Source: Microbacterium saperdae
Lineage (GTDB): Bacteria > Actinomycetota > Actinomycetes > Actinomycetales > Microbacteriaceae
Direction of reading: 5' to 3'
DNA length: 64,000 nucleotides
NCBI RefSeq assembly: GCF_006716345.1
Contig: NZ_VFOX01000002.1
Coordinates: 248,001 to 312,000, forward strand
Made by a program: the position numbers and the translations under genes. Of the stretch, positions 1 through 8,721 are shown piece after piece (position 1 is the stretch's first letter; every line of letters starts with the position of its first letter). The notes under the pieces were generated by a model. That model was not told the DNA's origin. It saw only the letters and a program-made list of their open reading frames with translations, and ran no database searches.

Positions 1-645
1 GTGCAGCAGGTGGGCCCGGGCCGCCGCGATCTGCCGCACGACCGCGACCGGATCGGTGGCGATCGTCTCGACCGTGACGCCCGGATCGGCGAGCTCCTCC
101 ACGCGGGCGGTGACGGCCGGATCCCCGGTGATCACGTGCAGCCCCACCGCCAGCCCCTGCAGCCGCGCCGCGACGATCGCGGTGGCGAGCGCATCCAGCT
201 GAGGCACCCCGTCGCGGTCGGCGGCCGAGAGCACCGCGACGATGCGGAGCGGCGCCTCGAAGGTGCGCTGAGCGACCTCGTGCACACGGCGGGCGACGCG
301 GGCGATGGGCCAGCGCGCGTCGAGGGCGACGAAGCCCCGTGGTTCGACGTACAACTGTTCCCACGGGAGCGCATCGGCGGCCGGCATCGCGAGGCGGAAG
401 TAGATGGTCGAGGGCGCGGTGTCGGCATCCACCCCGAGCGCCTGGTCGATGGCCTGCTTCGTCGGCCGATGACGGCCCAGCAACCGGGCGAGCTCCTCGC
501 CTCGTGCCTTCGCATCGGCACCCTGCAGCGGCTTGATGACCACCCGCCGGGGTACATCCATGTCCTCGATCTCCACCGACGACTTGAACAACGACACCAT
601 GGCCGATGCCTTGTCGACCGGGGTGAAGGCGACGATCATGCCCAT
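1..645 (-). CDS. CHAT-domain (caspase-like) protein, C-terminus beyond window
   Basis: The frame is open for 215 codons and runs off the window start, so the protein is partial. Residues 93-98 (LPWEQL) and the following hydrophobic run with a Phe-Val-Ala-Leu-Asp stretch match the entry to the CHAT (caspase HetF associated with TPRs) fold. Residues 132-150 (LRIVAVLS then PQLDALA) match its next strand and helix. The window ends at HLLH, about where the catalytic His-Gly motif should follow, so catalysis cannot be judged. The ATG overlaps the stop of the upstream gene (TGATG), which implies translational coupling. The same PWEQL pentapeptide occurs in that neighbour. CHAT proteases cleave partner proteins in death and defence systems; the target here is unknown. 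Confidence 0.7.
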   Translation of the reverse strand, partial: MGMIVAFTPVDKASAMVSLFKSSVEIEDMDVPRRVVIKPLQGADAKARGEELARLLGRHRPTKQAIDQALGVDADTAPSTIYFRLAMPAADALPWEQLYVEPRGFVALDARWPIARVARRVHEVAQRTFEAPLRIVAVLSAADRDGVPQLDALATAIVAARLQGLAVGLHVITGDPAVTARVEELADPGVTVETIATDPVAVVRQIAAARAHLLH

Positions 646-2081
646 CAGACACCTCCGAGGTGCTGTTGCACGAGGCTCTGGATGTCGGCGAGCGCCTGAC
701 TGGTCGCACTCTCATGCGCCTGCGACGCGGGAGTCTCCTCCGACGATGCGCGCGAGATCATCTCGGCCTGACGCGTCTCGATGAACCGCGACGCCGACGC
801 CGCCCAGCGCGGCACCTCCACAAGCTCCTCATACGACCCGGAGCCTGCCGGCTCGGGGAGCGAGGTCGAGGGGAGCGGCATCCGGGAGGCGGATGCCGCC
901 GGGACCCCGGGGAGCAGGATCGCCCGCAGCAGCGGCGCCTCCGAACCGGCCTCATCGGGCTCAGCCGCCGGGGCATCCAGCGCATCGACGATCGCCTCCG
1001 GCTGCAGGTAGCCGAACCACGACGGGTCGCTCGGCAGCTGCCGTTCCTGCCTGCTCGCGAGGAACGAGTGGATGTCGGCGAGCGCGGTGGCGTCCGGGTC
1101 CTGGCGGATCGCGCTGAACACGGTCGGCCCCGGCCGCAGCTGCCCGAGACGGTCGGCGACCATCCGCGCTCCCACGTCGACACGCCGCGACTCCGGGGCG
1201 GCGATCGACACGGTCGAGGCCCCGAGCATGTCGGCCATGAACCACAGGTCATCCGCGTCGACGGAACCACGGATGTCGCCGACTTCCGCCCCCGGGTGCC
1301 CGGCGACCGCGAGCATCGATCGCTCGGCGCTGGCGATCCCGACCGCGGCCACATGCACTGCCGAGACGGCGCGATCGGCGAGCTCTCCGGTGATCCACTC
1401 CATCCACAGCAGGCGAGGGTCGTCGTCGGACTCCAGGGAGCGCAGACCCGGCACCGAGCGCGGACCCCTCGTGATGCGCACGGCCTTCGCCGGCGCGTGC
1501 GCCGGGTCATGGAGCGTGACGGATGCCGGCAGCAGCCCCCGCCGCAGGGGCACGGCGGTTCTCGCATCCGGGAAGAGTTCGATCTCGACGCCGGGGATGC
1601 GCTCGTCGAGAGCCCAGACCAGCGCCCGCGCATGCGCAGCACCCCAGCGTGCGCGCGGGGGCTGGGTCACGATCACCGCGATGCGATGGATCCGTCCGAG
1701 CCGGACGGAGACGGGCAGATGATCGGGAACGCGGATGACGGGGATGCGGATGCGCTCGCCCAGCTGCTCCCACGGCGCCGCGCCGAGATAGCCGTAGGGC
1801 GGTTCGAGCCGCAGCCACAGCGCCGATTCGGCCCGCAGCTCGGCCCCCATCGTGTCCTCCACCGCGCGGCTCAGCGCCGACGGCATCCGCAAGCGCCCCT
1901 GCACGTCGGCCGAGACGTCCAGACCGAAGTCGGTGAGGTGATCAGTGCGTTCCCAGAAGGTCTGCTCCTGTCCGTCGACGAAGCCGGCGAGCCGTGATCG
2001 CACCTGCGGGGTGTGCTCGCTCAGGTCGAGCGCGACATGGAGCGCCGCGAGCTTCCATTTCCGCATGATCTGGTCGGCCAC
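645..2081 (-). CDS. CHAT-like protein without recognisable catalytic residues
   Basis: This 478-residue protein starts at a GTG with a GAGG box upstream, 10 bases after the hydrolase gene ends. PWEQL at residues 103-107 and the following strand (IPVIRVP) repeat the pattern of the downstream CHAT protein. The position expected for the catalytic His-Gly reads VHVAAVG (242-248). The position expected for the catalytic Cys reads STVSIAAPES (289-298), which has no Cys. I infer a CHAT-fold pseudo-protease used as partner or scaffold. The last 120 residues are Ala/Glu/Ser rich and look disordered with helix at the end. Family assignment is by pattern only, and a distinct uncharacterised family remains possible. 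Confidence 0.55.
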   Translation of the reverse strand: MADQIMRKWKLAALHVALDLSEHTPQVRSRLAGFVDGQEQTFWERTDHLTDFGLDVSADVQGRLRMPSALSRAVEDTMGAELRAESALWLRLEPPYGYLGAAPWEQLGERIRIPVIRVPDHLPVSVRLGRIHRIAVIVTQPPRARWGAAHARALVWALDERIPGVEIELFPDARTAVPLRRGLLPASVTLHDPAHAPAKAVRITRGPRSVPGLRSLESDDDPRLLWMEWITGELADRAVSAVHVAAVGIASAERSMLAVAGHPGAEVGDIRGSVDADDLWFMADMLGASTVSIAAPESRRVDVGARMVADRLGQLRPGPTVFSAIRQDPDATALADIHSFLASRQERQLPSDPSWFGYLQPEAIVDALDAPAAEPDEAGSEAPLLRAILLPGVPAASASRMPLPSTSLPEPAGSGSYEELVEVPRWAASASRFIETRQAEMISRASSEETPASQAHESATSQALADIQSLVQQHLGGV

Positions 2082-2091
2082 GGCAGCTGCC

Positions 2092-3405
2092 TCATCTCTT
2101 GGTCAGGGTGTGCAGCATCCACCAGGTGATCGGCTTGTTGACGTCGCCGTGGCCGCCGATGGCTTTCTCGCCGTCGATGAGCACGCTGCCGTTCACCGCC
2201 ACGATCTCGCCCGTGAGCTCATGCCGTTCCCCGGGCGCCAGCGCGTTCGGCGCGGTGAATGCGATGCCGCTGGGGCCGTACCCACCGAGTGCGCCGTAGG
2301 TGTCGGTGTCGCCGATCGCGGCCGCGTTGAACTCGCCGAGGTTGTCACCGCGGACGAAGAGGTGGAACACCTCGTGCAGCGGGAAGTCGTGCTCGGAGAA
2401 GGTGAGCATGATCGGACGTTCGACCCGCTCCGGGACGTTCGCGTAGCCCCCCTTCTTCCCCGTCTCCCCCACCTTCTTCGCAAAGCACCAGCGGTTGACC
2501 GCGGGCTGCAGCAGCAGGAGCGAATGCACGGATCTGCGGAGCTTCGTCCGCGCGATCGCGGAGAGCAGCACACGGGCACCGTAGGAGTGGCCGATCAGGT
2601 GCAGTCGCGCGCTGCTCTCGAGCAGCTGAGCCAGGACAGGCCCGACACCGTGTCGGCCGACCAGACCGGCGCGGGACTTGATCTTCCACACGCTCGCCAG
2701 GCGGAGGATCGTGCGCGGATCGAAGCCGCCTCCGGCGATCACGAATCGCTCCGCCTCCGCATCGGGTGCGTCCTCGACGATGACCCCGGCGATCCCGTCG
2801 TCTTCATACGGTTCGACGTTTCCGTCGAGCGCCGCCCACGCCATCAGGATCTGGTTCAGGTCCGGCGGGGCCATCGATGTCTCGTCCCGGTCCTTCCAGA
2901 GGCCGGACACGAGGCCGGCCGCCTGACGCGCATCGTCCTCATCGAGCAGCTCCACGCCGTCGAGGAGTTCGATCAGTGCGGCGCGGTTCTCCGCCGGGAG
3001 GGAATCACCGACCTCGTCGAGGAGTGCCTCGACGCTCCCCTCCGCCATCCCCTCCGATTCGGCGGTCGCCGCGATCGCGGGCCCCTCCTCCGATTGCTTC
3101 ACGAACCAGGTCGACGGCCAGATGATGCCGATCAGCACGGGGCGATAGTCATCGGGCACCGTGATCCCGAACTCCTCGCGCTGGGCGATGTAGCCCTGGA
3201 TGAAGTCCGTGTACTCCCGCTTCGCATCGGCGAACACGTTGTTCCAGCCGTGCGAGAACACGTACACGTCGGTCGCGGTCCGCGCGCGCTCGACCGCCAT
3301 CGCCGCAGTCTGCTTGCTGAGCAGCGAGCCGTCATGGCTGAATCGCAGAAGGAACAGGTCGGCGCTACCGCCATCGGGCAGTGCGATCTGGACAGGACCG
3401 ATCAT
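2092..3405 (-). CDS. Serine alpha/beta-hydrolase fused to long insertion, first gene of CHAT operon
   Basis: The protein has 437 residues from the ATG at 3405, which has a GGGGA box five bases upstream. In-frame codons further upstream lack a ribosome site. Residues 48-53 (YVFSHG) form the oxyanion-hole strand, and GHSYG at 272-276 is the nucleophile elbow with Ser274. Candidate acid and histidine residues lie in SEHDFPLH and in HGDVNKP near the C-terminus. An acidic helical insertion (about 110-235) separates the two halves. There is no signal peptide, so it is probably cytosolic. It resembles bacterial lipase- or esterase-like hydrolases found beside CHAT and effector genes. The substrate is unknown. 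Confidence 0.6.
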   Translation of the reverse strand: MIGPVQIALPDGGSADLFLLRFSHDGSLLSKQTAAMAVERARTATDVYVFSHGWNNVFADAKREYTDFIQGYIAQREEFGITVPDDYRPVLIGIIWPSTWFVKQSEEGPAIAATAESEGMAEGSVEALLDEVGDSLPAENRAALIELLDGVELLDEDDARQAAGLVSGLWKDRDETSMAPPDLNQILMAWAALDGNVEPYEDDGIAGVIVEDAPDAEAERFVIAGGGFDPRTILRLASVWKIKSRAGLVGRHGVGPVLAQLLESSARLHLIGHSYGARVLLSAIARTKLRRSVHSLLLLQPAVNRWCFAKKVGETGKKGGYANVPERVERPIMLTFSEHDFPLHEVFHLFVRGDNLGEFNAAAIGDTDTYGALGGYGPSGIAFTAPNALAPGERHELTGEIVAVNGSVLIDGEKAIGGHGDVNKPITWWMLHTLTKR

Positions 3406-3547
3406 GACAATCCCCGTTTCTGGGGTGCATGACCCCAGCGTCACACCCCAATGCGACAAGTGTCGACCCTGCAGAGGTCGCTGTCCAGACCCTGTTGGCG
3501 AGGGGATGCCACCCCAGGAGTCGCCTGTCAGGAGTAGCGTTCCGCGC

Positions 3548-4516
3548 ATGGCGATCTCTTCCGGCGTCCGTGACTGGCTGCTCGACTCCGATCCGAGCCT
3601 GCGCTGGCAGGTCGAGCGCGATCTCACAGGCGCCACCCCCCAGGTCTGGCAGGCGACGAGGGCCCGCGTGGCGACCGAGGGTTTCGGCGCCGCGCTGCTC
3701 GCGCGACAGGACCCCGACGGGCAGTGGGCGGGAGGGGCCTACTTCCCCGGCGGCTTCGCCGAGAGCCCCGAGGCCGATGCGCCCGGCCAGCCGTGGGTCG
3801 CCACCACCTGGACCTTGAAGGACCTGCGTGACGCGGGGGTGGACGCATCCGTCCTGCACGGCACCGCAGAGAAACTGGCGGCGAACAGCCGCTGGGAGTA
3901 CGAGGACCTGCCGTACTGGGACGGCGAGGTCGACGTGTGCATCAACGCGTTCACCCTCGCCACCGGAGCATGGCTCGGGGTCGACATGAGCGCGCTGGCC
4001 CGGTGGTTCGTGGATCATCGCCTCGCGGACGGCGGCTGGAACTGCGAAGCCGAGGAGGGGAGGTCGACGAGGTCGTCGTTCCACTCCACCCTCAACGCGG
4101 TGCGGGAGCTCCTGTACTACGAACAGCTCACCGGCGACGACTCCGCCCGCGATGCTCGGCACGGTGGCGAGGAGTACCTGTTGCGGCGCCGACTGCTCTA
4201 CCGACTGTCGACCGGAGAGCCGGTGGGCGACTTCGTTCACGAGTTCACGTATCCACATCGCTATCGCTACAGTGCGCTGACCGCGCTCGACCACTTCCGT
4301 GCGGTCTCCCTGCACGAGGGAAGCCGTCCGGATCCGCGACTCGACGATGCGGTGGCGCTCGTGCGCGGCTCCCGTCTCCCGGACGGGACCTGGCGCCAGG
4401 GTGCGCCGCTGCTCGGCCGCAGCTGGGTCTCGGTGGATGCCGCCGAAGGTGCTCCGTCCCGGTGGCTGACCCTGTTCGGGACCCGTGTCCTGGACTGGTG
4501 GGACGCCACTCACTGA
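3548..4516 (+). CDS. Terpenoid-cyclase/prenyltransferase-like alpha-toroid protein
   Basis: This 322-residue protein contains repeats of the squalene-hopene cyclase and prenyltransferase type: DPDGQWAGG near residue 58, LADGGWN near 160, and LPDGTW near 280. Such repeats form an alpha-alpha barrel. It is about half the length of a true squalene-hopene cyclase, and I do not see the DxDD protonation motif, so cyclase activity should not be assumed. Comparable single-domain toroid proteins of unknown function are common in actinobacteria. The gene is monocistronic, divergent from the CHAT operon, and followed by a 150-base gap with the LacI operator. The start is the ATG of MAISSGV; longer frames read back into the divergent promoter. 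Confidence 0.6.
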   Translation: MAISSGVRDWLLDSDPSLRWQVERDLTGATPQVWQATRARVATEGFGAALLARQDPDGQWAGGAYFPGGFAESPEADAPGQPWVATTWTLKDLRDAGVDASVLHGTAEKLAANSRWEYEDLPYWDGEVDVCINAFTLATGAWLGVDMSALARWFVDHRLADGGWNCEAEEGRSTRSSFHSTLNAVRELLYYEQLTGDDSARDARHGGEEYLLRRRLLYRLSTGEPVGDFVHEFTYPHRYRYSALTALDHFRAVSLHEGSRPDPRLDDAVALVRGSRLPDGTWRQGAPLLGRSWVSVDAAEGAPSRWLTLFGTRVLDWWDATH

Positions 4517-4587
4517 GGGCCTCGGCCGCCCACCGTGCATCGGTTCTCCCCCCATCCCCCTACACCTGGGGGACCTCGGCAACCCCA

Positions 4588-4617
4588 TTGACTTCTGCAA
4601 TCAAACCGGTTTACGCT
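4588..4617 (+). promoter_or_regulatory. Promoter with embedded LacI-family operator
   Basis: TTGACT (4588-4593) and TACGCT (4612-4617), 18 bases apart, form a sigma70-like promoter. The perfect 10-base palindrome AAACCGGTTT (4603-4612) sits in the spacer and touches the -10 box, the usual place for a LacI-family operator. It lies 50 bases before the LacI gene, so autorepression and control of the downstream uptake operon are inferred. Confidence 0.75.
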
Positions 4618-4666
4618 CACTGCCGTACCCACCTCGCTGCGTGGGTCATTCCCACGAGGAGGTGGC

Positions 4667-5698
4667 ATGAGCCGCACGACGATCGCCGATGTCGCTCGCG
4701 AAGCAGGCGTGACGAAGGCCACGGTCTCGCACGCACTGAGCGGCAATCGCCCCATCTCGGAAGAGACCAGGGCGAAGGTGCTGGCTGCGGCCGAGAAGCT
4801 GAACTGGGTGCCGAGCCAGAGCGCCAGAGCCCTCGCCACACGTCGGGCCAACGCCGTCGCCGTCGTGCTCGCCCGCGACCCTGAGGTCATCGCCAACGAC
4901 TCGTTCTTCCCCGCCTTCATCGCCGGGGTCGAGTCGGTGCTGTCCGAGACCGAGACCGCGCTGATCCTGCAGGTCGTGCCGGACCGGGAGGCCGAGGAGC
5001 GTGCCTACCGGGCACTCACCCACGGCCGCGCCGACGGCGCTCTGCTGCTCGATCTGCGCGACGACGACTGGCGCGTGCCGTTCCTCGACGACCTCGGCCT
5101 TCCGACCGTACTGGTCGGCGCATACGAGCAGCCCACCGCGTTCTCCTGCGTCCGCACCGATGACGCGGCTCCCGTCCGCGAGATCATCGGGCATCTGCGC
5201 GCTGCGGGCCATGAGCGCATCGCGCACGTCTCCGGCCCGCTCGACTACGTGCACTCGCGTGCCCGCGCCGACGCCTACATCGCCACGATGGGCGATGACG
5301 CCCTGCTGCGCGAGGGCGACTTCACCGCCGCGAGCGGTCGCGCCCTGACGGAGGAGCTGCTCGCCCTCCCCCAGCGTCCGACCGCCATCGTCTACTCGAA
5401 CGACACCATGGCGATCGCCGGTCTCTCGTTCGCCCGCTCGCAGAGTCTCGTCATCCCCGATGACCTCGCGATCTCCGGATTCGACGACGACCACCTGTCG
5501 GCGCATCTGTCCCCGGCGCTCACCAGCGTCTCATCCGACCCCGCGGCCCGAGGCCGCGCCGCCGCCCGCCTGCTGCGGGCAGACATCCTCGGAGCGCACC
5601 CGCGCACCGAGATCGTCGACTGCAACGTCGTGCACTTCCGCGAGAGCACCGCTGCGCCGTCGACCGCATCACCCACTGTGTCGAGGAGGACACCATGA
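4667..5698 (+). CDS. LacI-family transcriptional regulator of glycoside operon
   Basis: The 343-residue protein has the LacI helix-turn-helix at residues 4-25 (TIADVAREAGVTKATVSHAL), the hinge helix around 50-57, and a periplasmic-binding-protein-like ligand domain through residue 330. The start has a GAGGAGG box. The stop overlaps the ATG of the binding-protein gene, so it is the first gene of the operon it should control, through the AAACCGGTTT palindrome upstream. The inducer is probably the oligosaccharide handled by the GH130 enzyme four genes downstream; that is inference from context. Confidence 0.9.
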   Translation: MSRTTIADVAREAGVTKATVSHALSGNRPISEETRAKVLAAAEKLNWVPSQSARALATRRANAVAVVLARDPEVIANDSFFPAFIAGVESVLSETETALILQVVPDREAEERAYRALTHGRADGALLLDLRDDDWRVPFLDDLGLPTVLVGAYEQPTAFSCVRTDDAAPVREIIGHLRAAGHERIAHVSGPLDYVHSRARADAYIATMGDDALLREGDFTAASGRALTEELLALPQRPTAIVYSNDTMAIAGLSFARSQSLVIPDDLAISGFDDDHLSAHLSPALTSVSSDPAARGRAAARLLRADILGAHPRTEIVDCNVVHFRESTAAPSTASPTVSRRTP

Positions 5699-6966
5699 AG
5701 AAGATCCGTGCAGTCGCGCTCATCGGCGCCGTCGCGCTCGTCGCCACCGGATGCTCCGCCGGAGGCGGTGGAGAAGGGGACGCCGGCTCCGCCGAAGGCA
5801 CCGGCCCCATCAACGTCTGGCTCTCGAACAACGAGCAGGAGGTCGCCTGGGGCACGGCCGTGGTCGAGGCCTGGAACGCCGACCACCCCGATGAGAAGGT
5901 CACCGCGCAGGAGATCCCCGCCGGCTCCTCGTCGGAGGAAGCCATCACCGCCGCCATCACCGCCGGCACCGCACCGTGCCTGGTCTACAACGTCGCCCCG
6001 GCCGCCGTATCCGGCTGGGTCAAACAGGGCGGGCTCGTCGATCTCAGCACGTTCGAGGGCGGCAGCGACTACATCACCGAACGCAGCGGCTCGGTCGACG
6101 CCTACGCGACGGACAAGAGCTTCTACCAGCTGCCGTGGAAGTCGAACCCCGTCATGGTCATGTACAACAAGGCGCTGTTCGAGGCGGCGGGCATCGACCC
6201 GGAAGATCCCCAGATGAACACCTACGACGACTTCCTCGAGGGCTCTCGCGCCATCGTCGAGTCGGGCGTGCAGAGCGCCATCTGGCCGGCGCCGACCAGC
6301 GAGTTCTACCAGCCGTGGTTCGACTTCTACCCGCTGTACCTCGCTGAGACCGACGGCACCATGCTCGTGGAAGACGGCAAGTCCACCTTCGATGACGAGG
6401 CGGGCAAGACCGTCGCCGAGTTCTGGAAGACGTTCTACGACGAGAAGCTCGCACCGAACGAGGCGTCGACGGACGACGCGATGTCGGCCGGGACCACCGC
6501 CATGCAGCTCGCCGGCCCCTGGGCGATCCCGTCGTACGCCGACACGGTCGACGTCGGCTTCATGCCCGTGCCGACCAGCGACGGCCGCGAGAACCCCGTC
6601 ACGTTCGCGGACTCCAAGAGCGTCTCGATGTTCACGGCCTGCGAGAACCAGGCCACGGCATGGGAGTTCCTGCAGTTCTCCACGAGCGTCGAGAGCGATG
6701 GCGAGCTGCTCGAGCAGACCGGTCAGATGCCGATGCGCACCGACCTCACCGAGACCTACGGGGACTACTTCGACGCGAACCCGAACTACGTGGCGTTCGC
6801 GGAACAGGCCGAGGCGACCGCTGATGTGCCCAGCATCCCCAACTCCGTCGAGGCCTGGCAGGCCTTCCGCGACGAGTACTCCGCCGCGGTGATCTTCGGC
6901 AAGAACTCGATCGACGACTTCCTCGCGAACGCGGCGGAGAAGATCGACAAGCTCGTCGCCGAGTGA
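5695..6966 (+). CDS. Sugar ABC transporter substrate-binding lipoprotein
   Basis: This is a 423-residue family 1 extracellular solute-binding protein. The N-terminus is a lipoprotein signal (KK, hydrophobic core, ATGC lipobox with Cys at residue 20), followed by a Gly/Ser linker. The body has the typical periplasmic sugar-binding layout, with conserved stretches such as LPWKSNPVMVMYNKALFEAAG near residues 145-165. It overlaps the LacI stop by four bases and is followed four bases later by the permeases. It should deliver a mannoside or related oligosaccharide to the membrane complex; substrate identity is inferred from the enzymes downstream. No ATPase gene is present in the operon, so a shared MsiK-like ATPase is expected elsewhere. 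Confidence 0.9.
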   Translation: MKKIRAVALIGAVALVATGCSAGGGGEGDAGSAEGTGPINVWLSNNEQEVAWGTAVVEAWNADHPDEKVTAQEIPAGSSSEEAITAAITAGTAPCLVYNVAPAAVSGWVKQGGLVDLSTFEGGSDYITERSGSVDAYATDKSFYQLPWKSNPVMVMYNKALFEAAGIDPEDPQMNTYDDFLEGSRAIVESGVQSAIWPAPTSEFYQPWFDFYPLYLAETDGTMLVEDGKSTFDDEAGKTVAEFWKTFYDEKLAPNEASTDDAMSAGTTAMQLAGPWAIPSYADTVDVGFMPVPTSDGRENPVTFADSKSVSMFTACENQATAWEFLQFSTSVESDGELLEQTGQMPMRTDLTETYGDYFDANPNYVAFAEQAEATADVPSIPNSVEAWQAFRDEYSAAVIFGKNSIDDFLANAAEKIDKLVAE

Positions 6967-6970
6967 CATC

Positions 6971-7867
6971 GTGACCGACAACCGGCGGTTGCGCACCCGA
7001 TGGCTGGGTGCGCAACCGATCGGCGGCCTCTTCACGCTGCCGTACTTCGTCTTCGTGATCGCGATCTTCGCCTACCCGCTCGCGTTCGCGGTCTACATCG
7101 CCTTCCACGACTACTTCTTCACTGCGCCCAATGTCGAAGTCGACCGCCCCTTCGTGGGGTTCGACAACTTCGTCACGGTGCTCACGGACCCGCGGGTGCT
7201 GGACTCGTTCCGCAACACGCTCGTGTTCCTCGTGATCAACGTGCCGCTCACCGCGGTGCTGTCGCTCGTCCTGGCAGCCGCCCTGAACACCGGCATCCGC
7301 TGGGTCGCCGCGTATCGCGTGGCGTTCTACGTGCCGTACCTGACGGCGAGCGTCTCGCTCGTGGGCGTATGGATGCTGCTGTTCTCGGGCAACGGCCTGA
7401 TCAACACCGTGCTCGGCCCGCTCGCTCCCGATCCCTCGTGGCTCGTGAACAGCGGATTGGCGATGCCGATGATCGCGCTCTACGTGACCTGGAAACAGCT
7501 GGGCTTCTACATCCTGCTGTACCTCGCCGCGCTGCAGAACGTGCCCAAGGAGCTCTACGAGTCGGCCGAGACCGACGGCGCCGGCCCTTTCAAGCGCTTC
7601 GTGCACGTGACGATCCCCGGGGTGCGCAGCGCGACCACGCTCGTGCTGATCCTCTCGATCATCACCGGCGCCAACCTCTTCACCGAGCCGTACCTTCTCA
7701 CCAACGGCGGCGGCCCTGACGGGGCCTCCTCCACCCCGGTGCTGCTCATCTACCAGCTGGGCATCCAGCAGCAGAACCCCGACACGGCGGCGGCGATCGG
7801 CATGATCCTCGTGATCCTGGTCGGGATGCTGTCGCTGGCCGCCAACCGTGCAACCAGGGAGCGATGA
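6971..7867 (+). CDS. Sugar ABC transporter permease, MalF type
   Basis: The 298-residue membrane protein has about six transmembrane helices. Its cytoplasmic EAA loop near residues 194-215 (ESAETDGAGPFKRFVHVTIP) docks the ATPase. It starts with GTG four bases after the binding-protein stop and overlaps the second permease. The first helix (IGGLFTLPYFVFVIAIFAYPL) matches MalF/UgpA-like CUT1 permeases. It forms the inner-membrane channel with the next gene product. Confidence 0.9.
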   Translation: MTDNRRLRTRWLGAQPIGGLFTLPYFVFVIAIFAYPLAFAVYIAFHDYFFTAPNVEVDRPFVGFDNFVTVLTDPRVLDSFRNTLVFLVINVPLTAVLSLVLAAALNTGIRWVAAYRVAFYVPYLTASVSLVGVWMLLFSGNGLINTVLGPLAPDPSWLVNSGLAMPMIALYVTWKQLGFYILLYLAALQNVPKELYESAETDGAGPFKRFVHVTIPGVRSATTLVLILSIITGANLFTEPYLLTNGGGPDGASSTPVLLIYQLGIQQQNPDTAAAIGMILVILVGMLSLAANRATRER

Positions 7868-8706
7868 TGAAACGCCGACGTTCACTGCCCCGCATCCTGA
7901 GCATCATCCTGCTCACGGTCGCGGCGATCGGGTTCGCCTTCCCGTTCTACTTCATGCTGGTCGGGGCGTTCCAGGAGAACCCGACGAACTCGCCGAGCGA
8001 ACTGCTGCCCACCGGCGGCTGGACGGTCGACAACTTCCTCGCGATCGACTCGCGCATCGATCTGATGGGCTCGCTGCTCAACTCCCTGATCTTCACGGCG
8101 GGCGTGCTGCTCGGCACGGTCGTGTTCGGCCTGCTGGCCGGATACGCGATCGCGCGCCTCGACTTCCGCGGTCGCGGTGTCGTCTGGGTGCTGATGCTGC
8201 TCGTGCAGATGGTGCCGTTCCAGCTGCTGATGATCCCGCTCTACGTGCAGATCACCCGCAACTACGGTCTGGGCGACTCGTACATGGGCATGATCCTGCC
8301 GTTCCTGATCAACACGACGGCGGTGTTCATCTTCGTGCAGTTCTTCAAGGCGCTGCCCGTGGAGATCTTCGAGGCCGCCCGCATCGACGGTGCGGGCGAG
8401 ATCCGCCTGCTCACCTCGGTGGCCATCCCACTGATCCGTCCCGTACTGGTGACGGTGGTGCTGGTCACCTTCATCGGCCCCTGGAACGAGTTCCTGTGGC
8501 CGTTCCTGATCACGAAGGATGCGACGCTGCAGCCGCTCGCCGTCTCCCTCGCGAACTACATCTCCAACGTCGCGCAGTCCACTGCGAACCCGAACGGGGC
8601 GATCCTCGCCGGAGCCACGGCTCTCGCGTTCCCCGTCGTCATCCTGTTCGTCGTGTTCCAGCGCTTCTTCACCGCCACCGACCTCGGCGCGGCCGTCAAA
8701 GGCTAG
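7864..8706 (+). CDS. Sugar ABC transporter permease, MalG type
   Basis: The 280-residue protein has about six transmembrane helices. Its EAA motif is EAARIDGAGEIRLLTSVAIP near residues 174-193, and FIGPWNEFLWPFL near 205 is typical of the MalG/UgpE half of CUT1 transporters. The ATG overlaps the stop of the first permease by four bases, which suggests coupled synthesis of equal amounts. A second in-frame ATG directly follows and could also be used. Confidence 0.9.
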   Translation: MMKRRRSLPRILSIILLTVAAIGFAFPFYFMLVGAFQENPTNSPSELLPTGGWTVDNFLAIDSRIDLMGSLLNSLIFTAGVLLGTVVFGLLAGYAIARLDFRGRGVVWVLMLLVQMVPFQLLMIPLYVQITRNYGLGDSYMGMILPFLINTTAVFIFVQFFKALPVEIFEAARIDGAGEIRLLTSVAIPLIRPVLVTVVLVTFIGPWNEFLWPFLITKDATLQPLAVSLANYISNVAQSTANPNGAILAGATALAFPVVILFVVFQRFFTATDLGAAVKG

Positions 8707-8721
8707 CCAGAAAGGGCATCC

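Noticed and set aside
1-699. A plus-strand open frame at the window start
   Set aside because: It is antisense to the CHAT-like frame, is rich in Arg/His/Gly, and has no ribosome site or motif.
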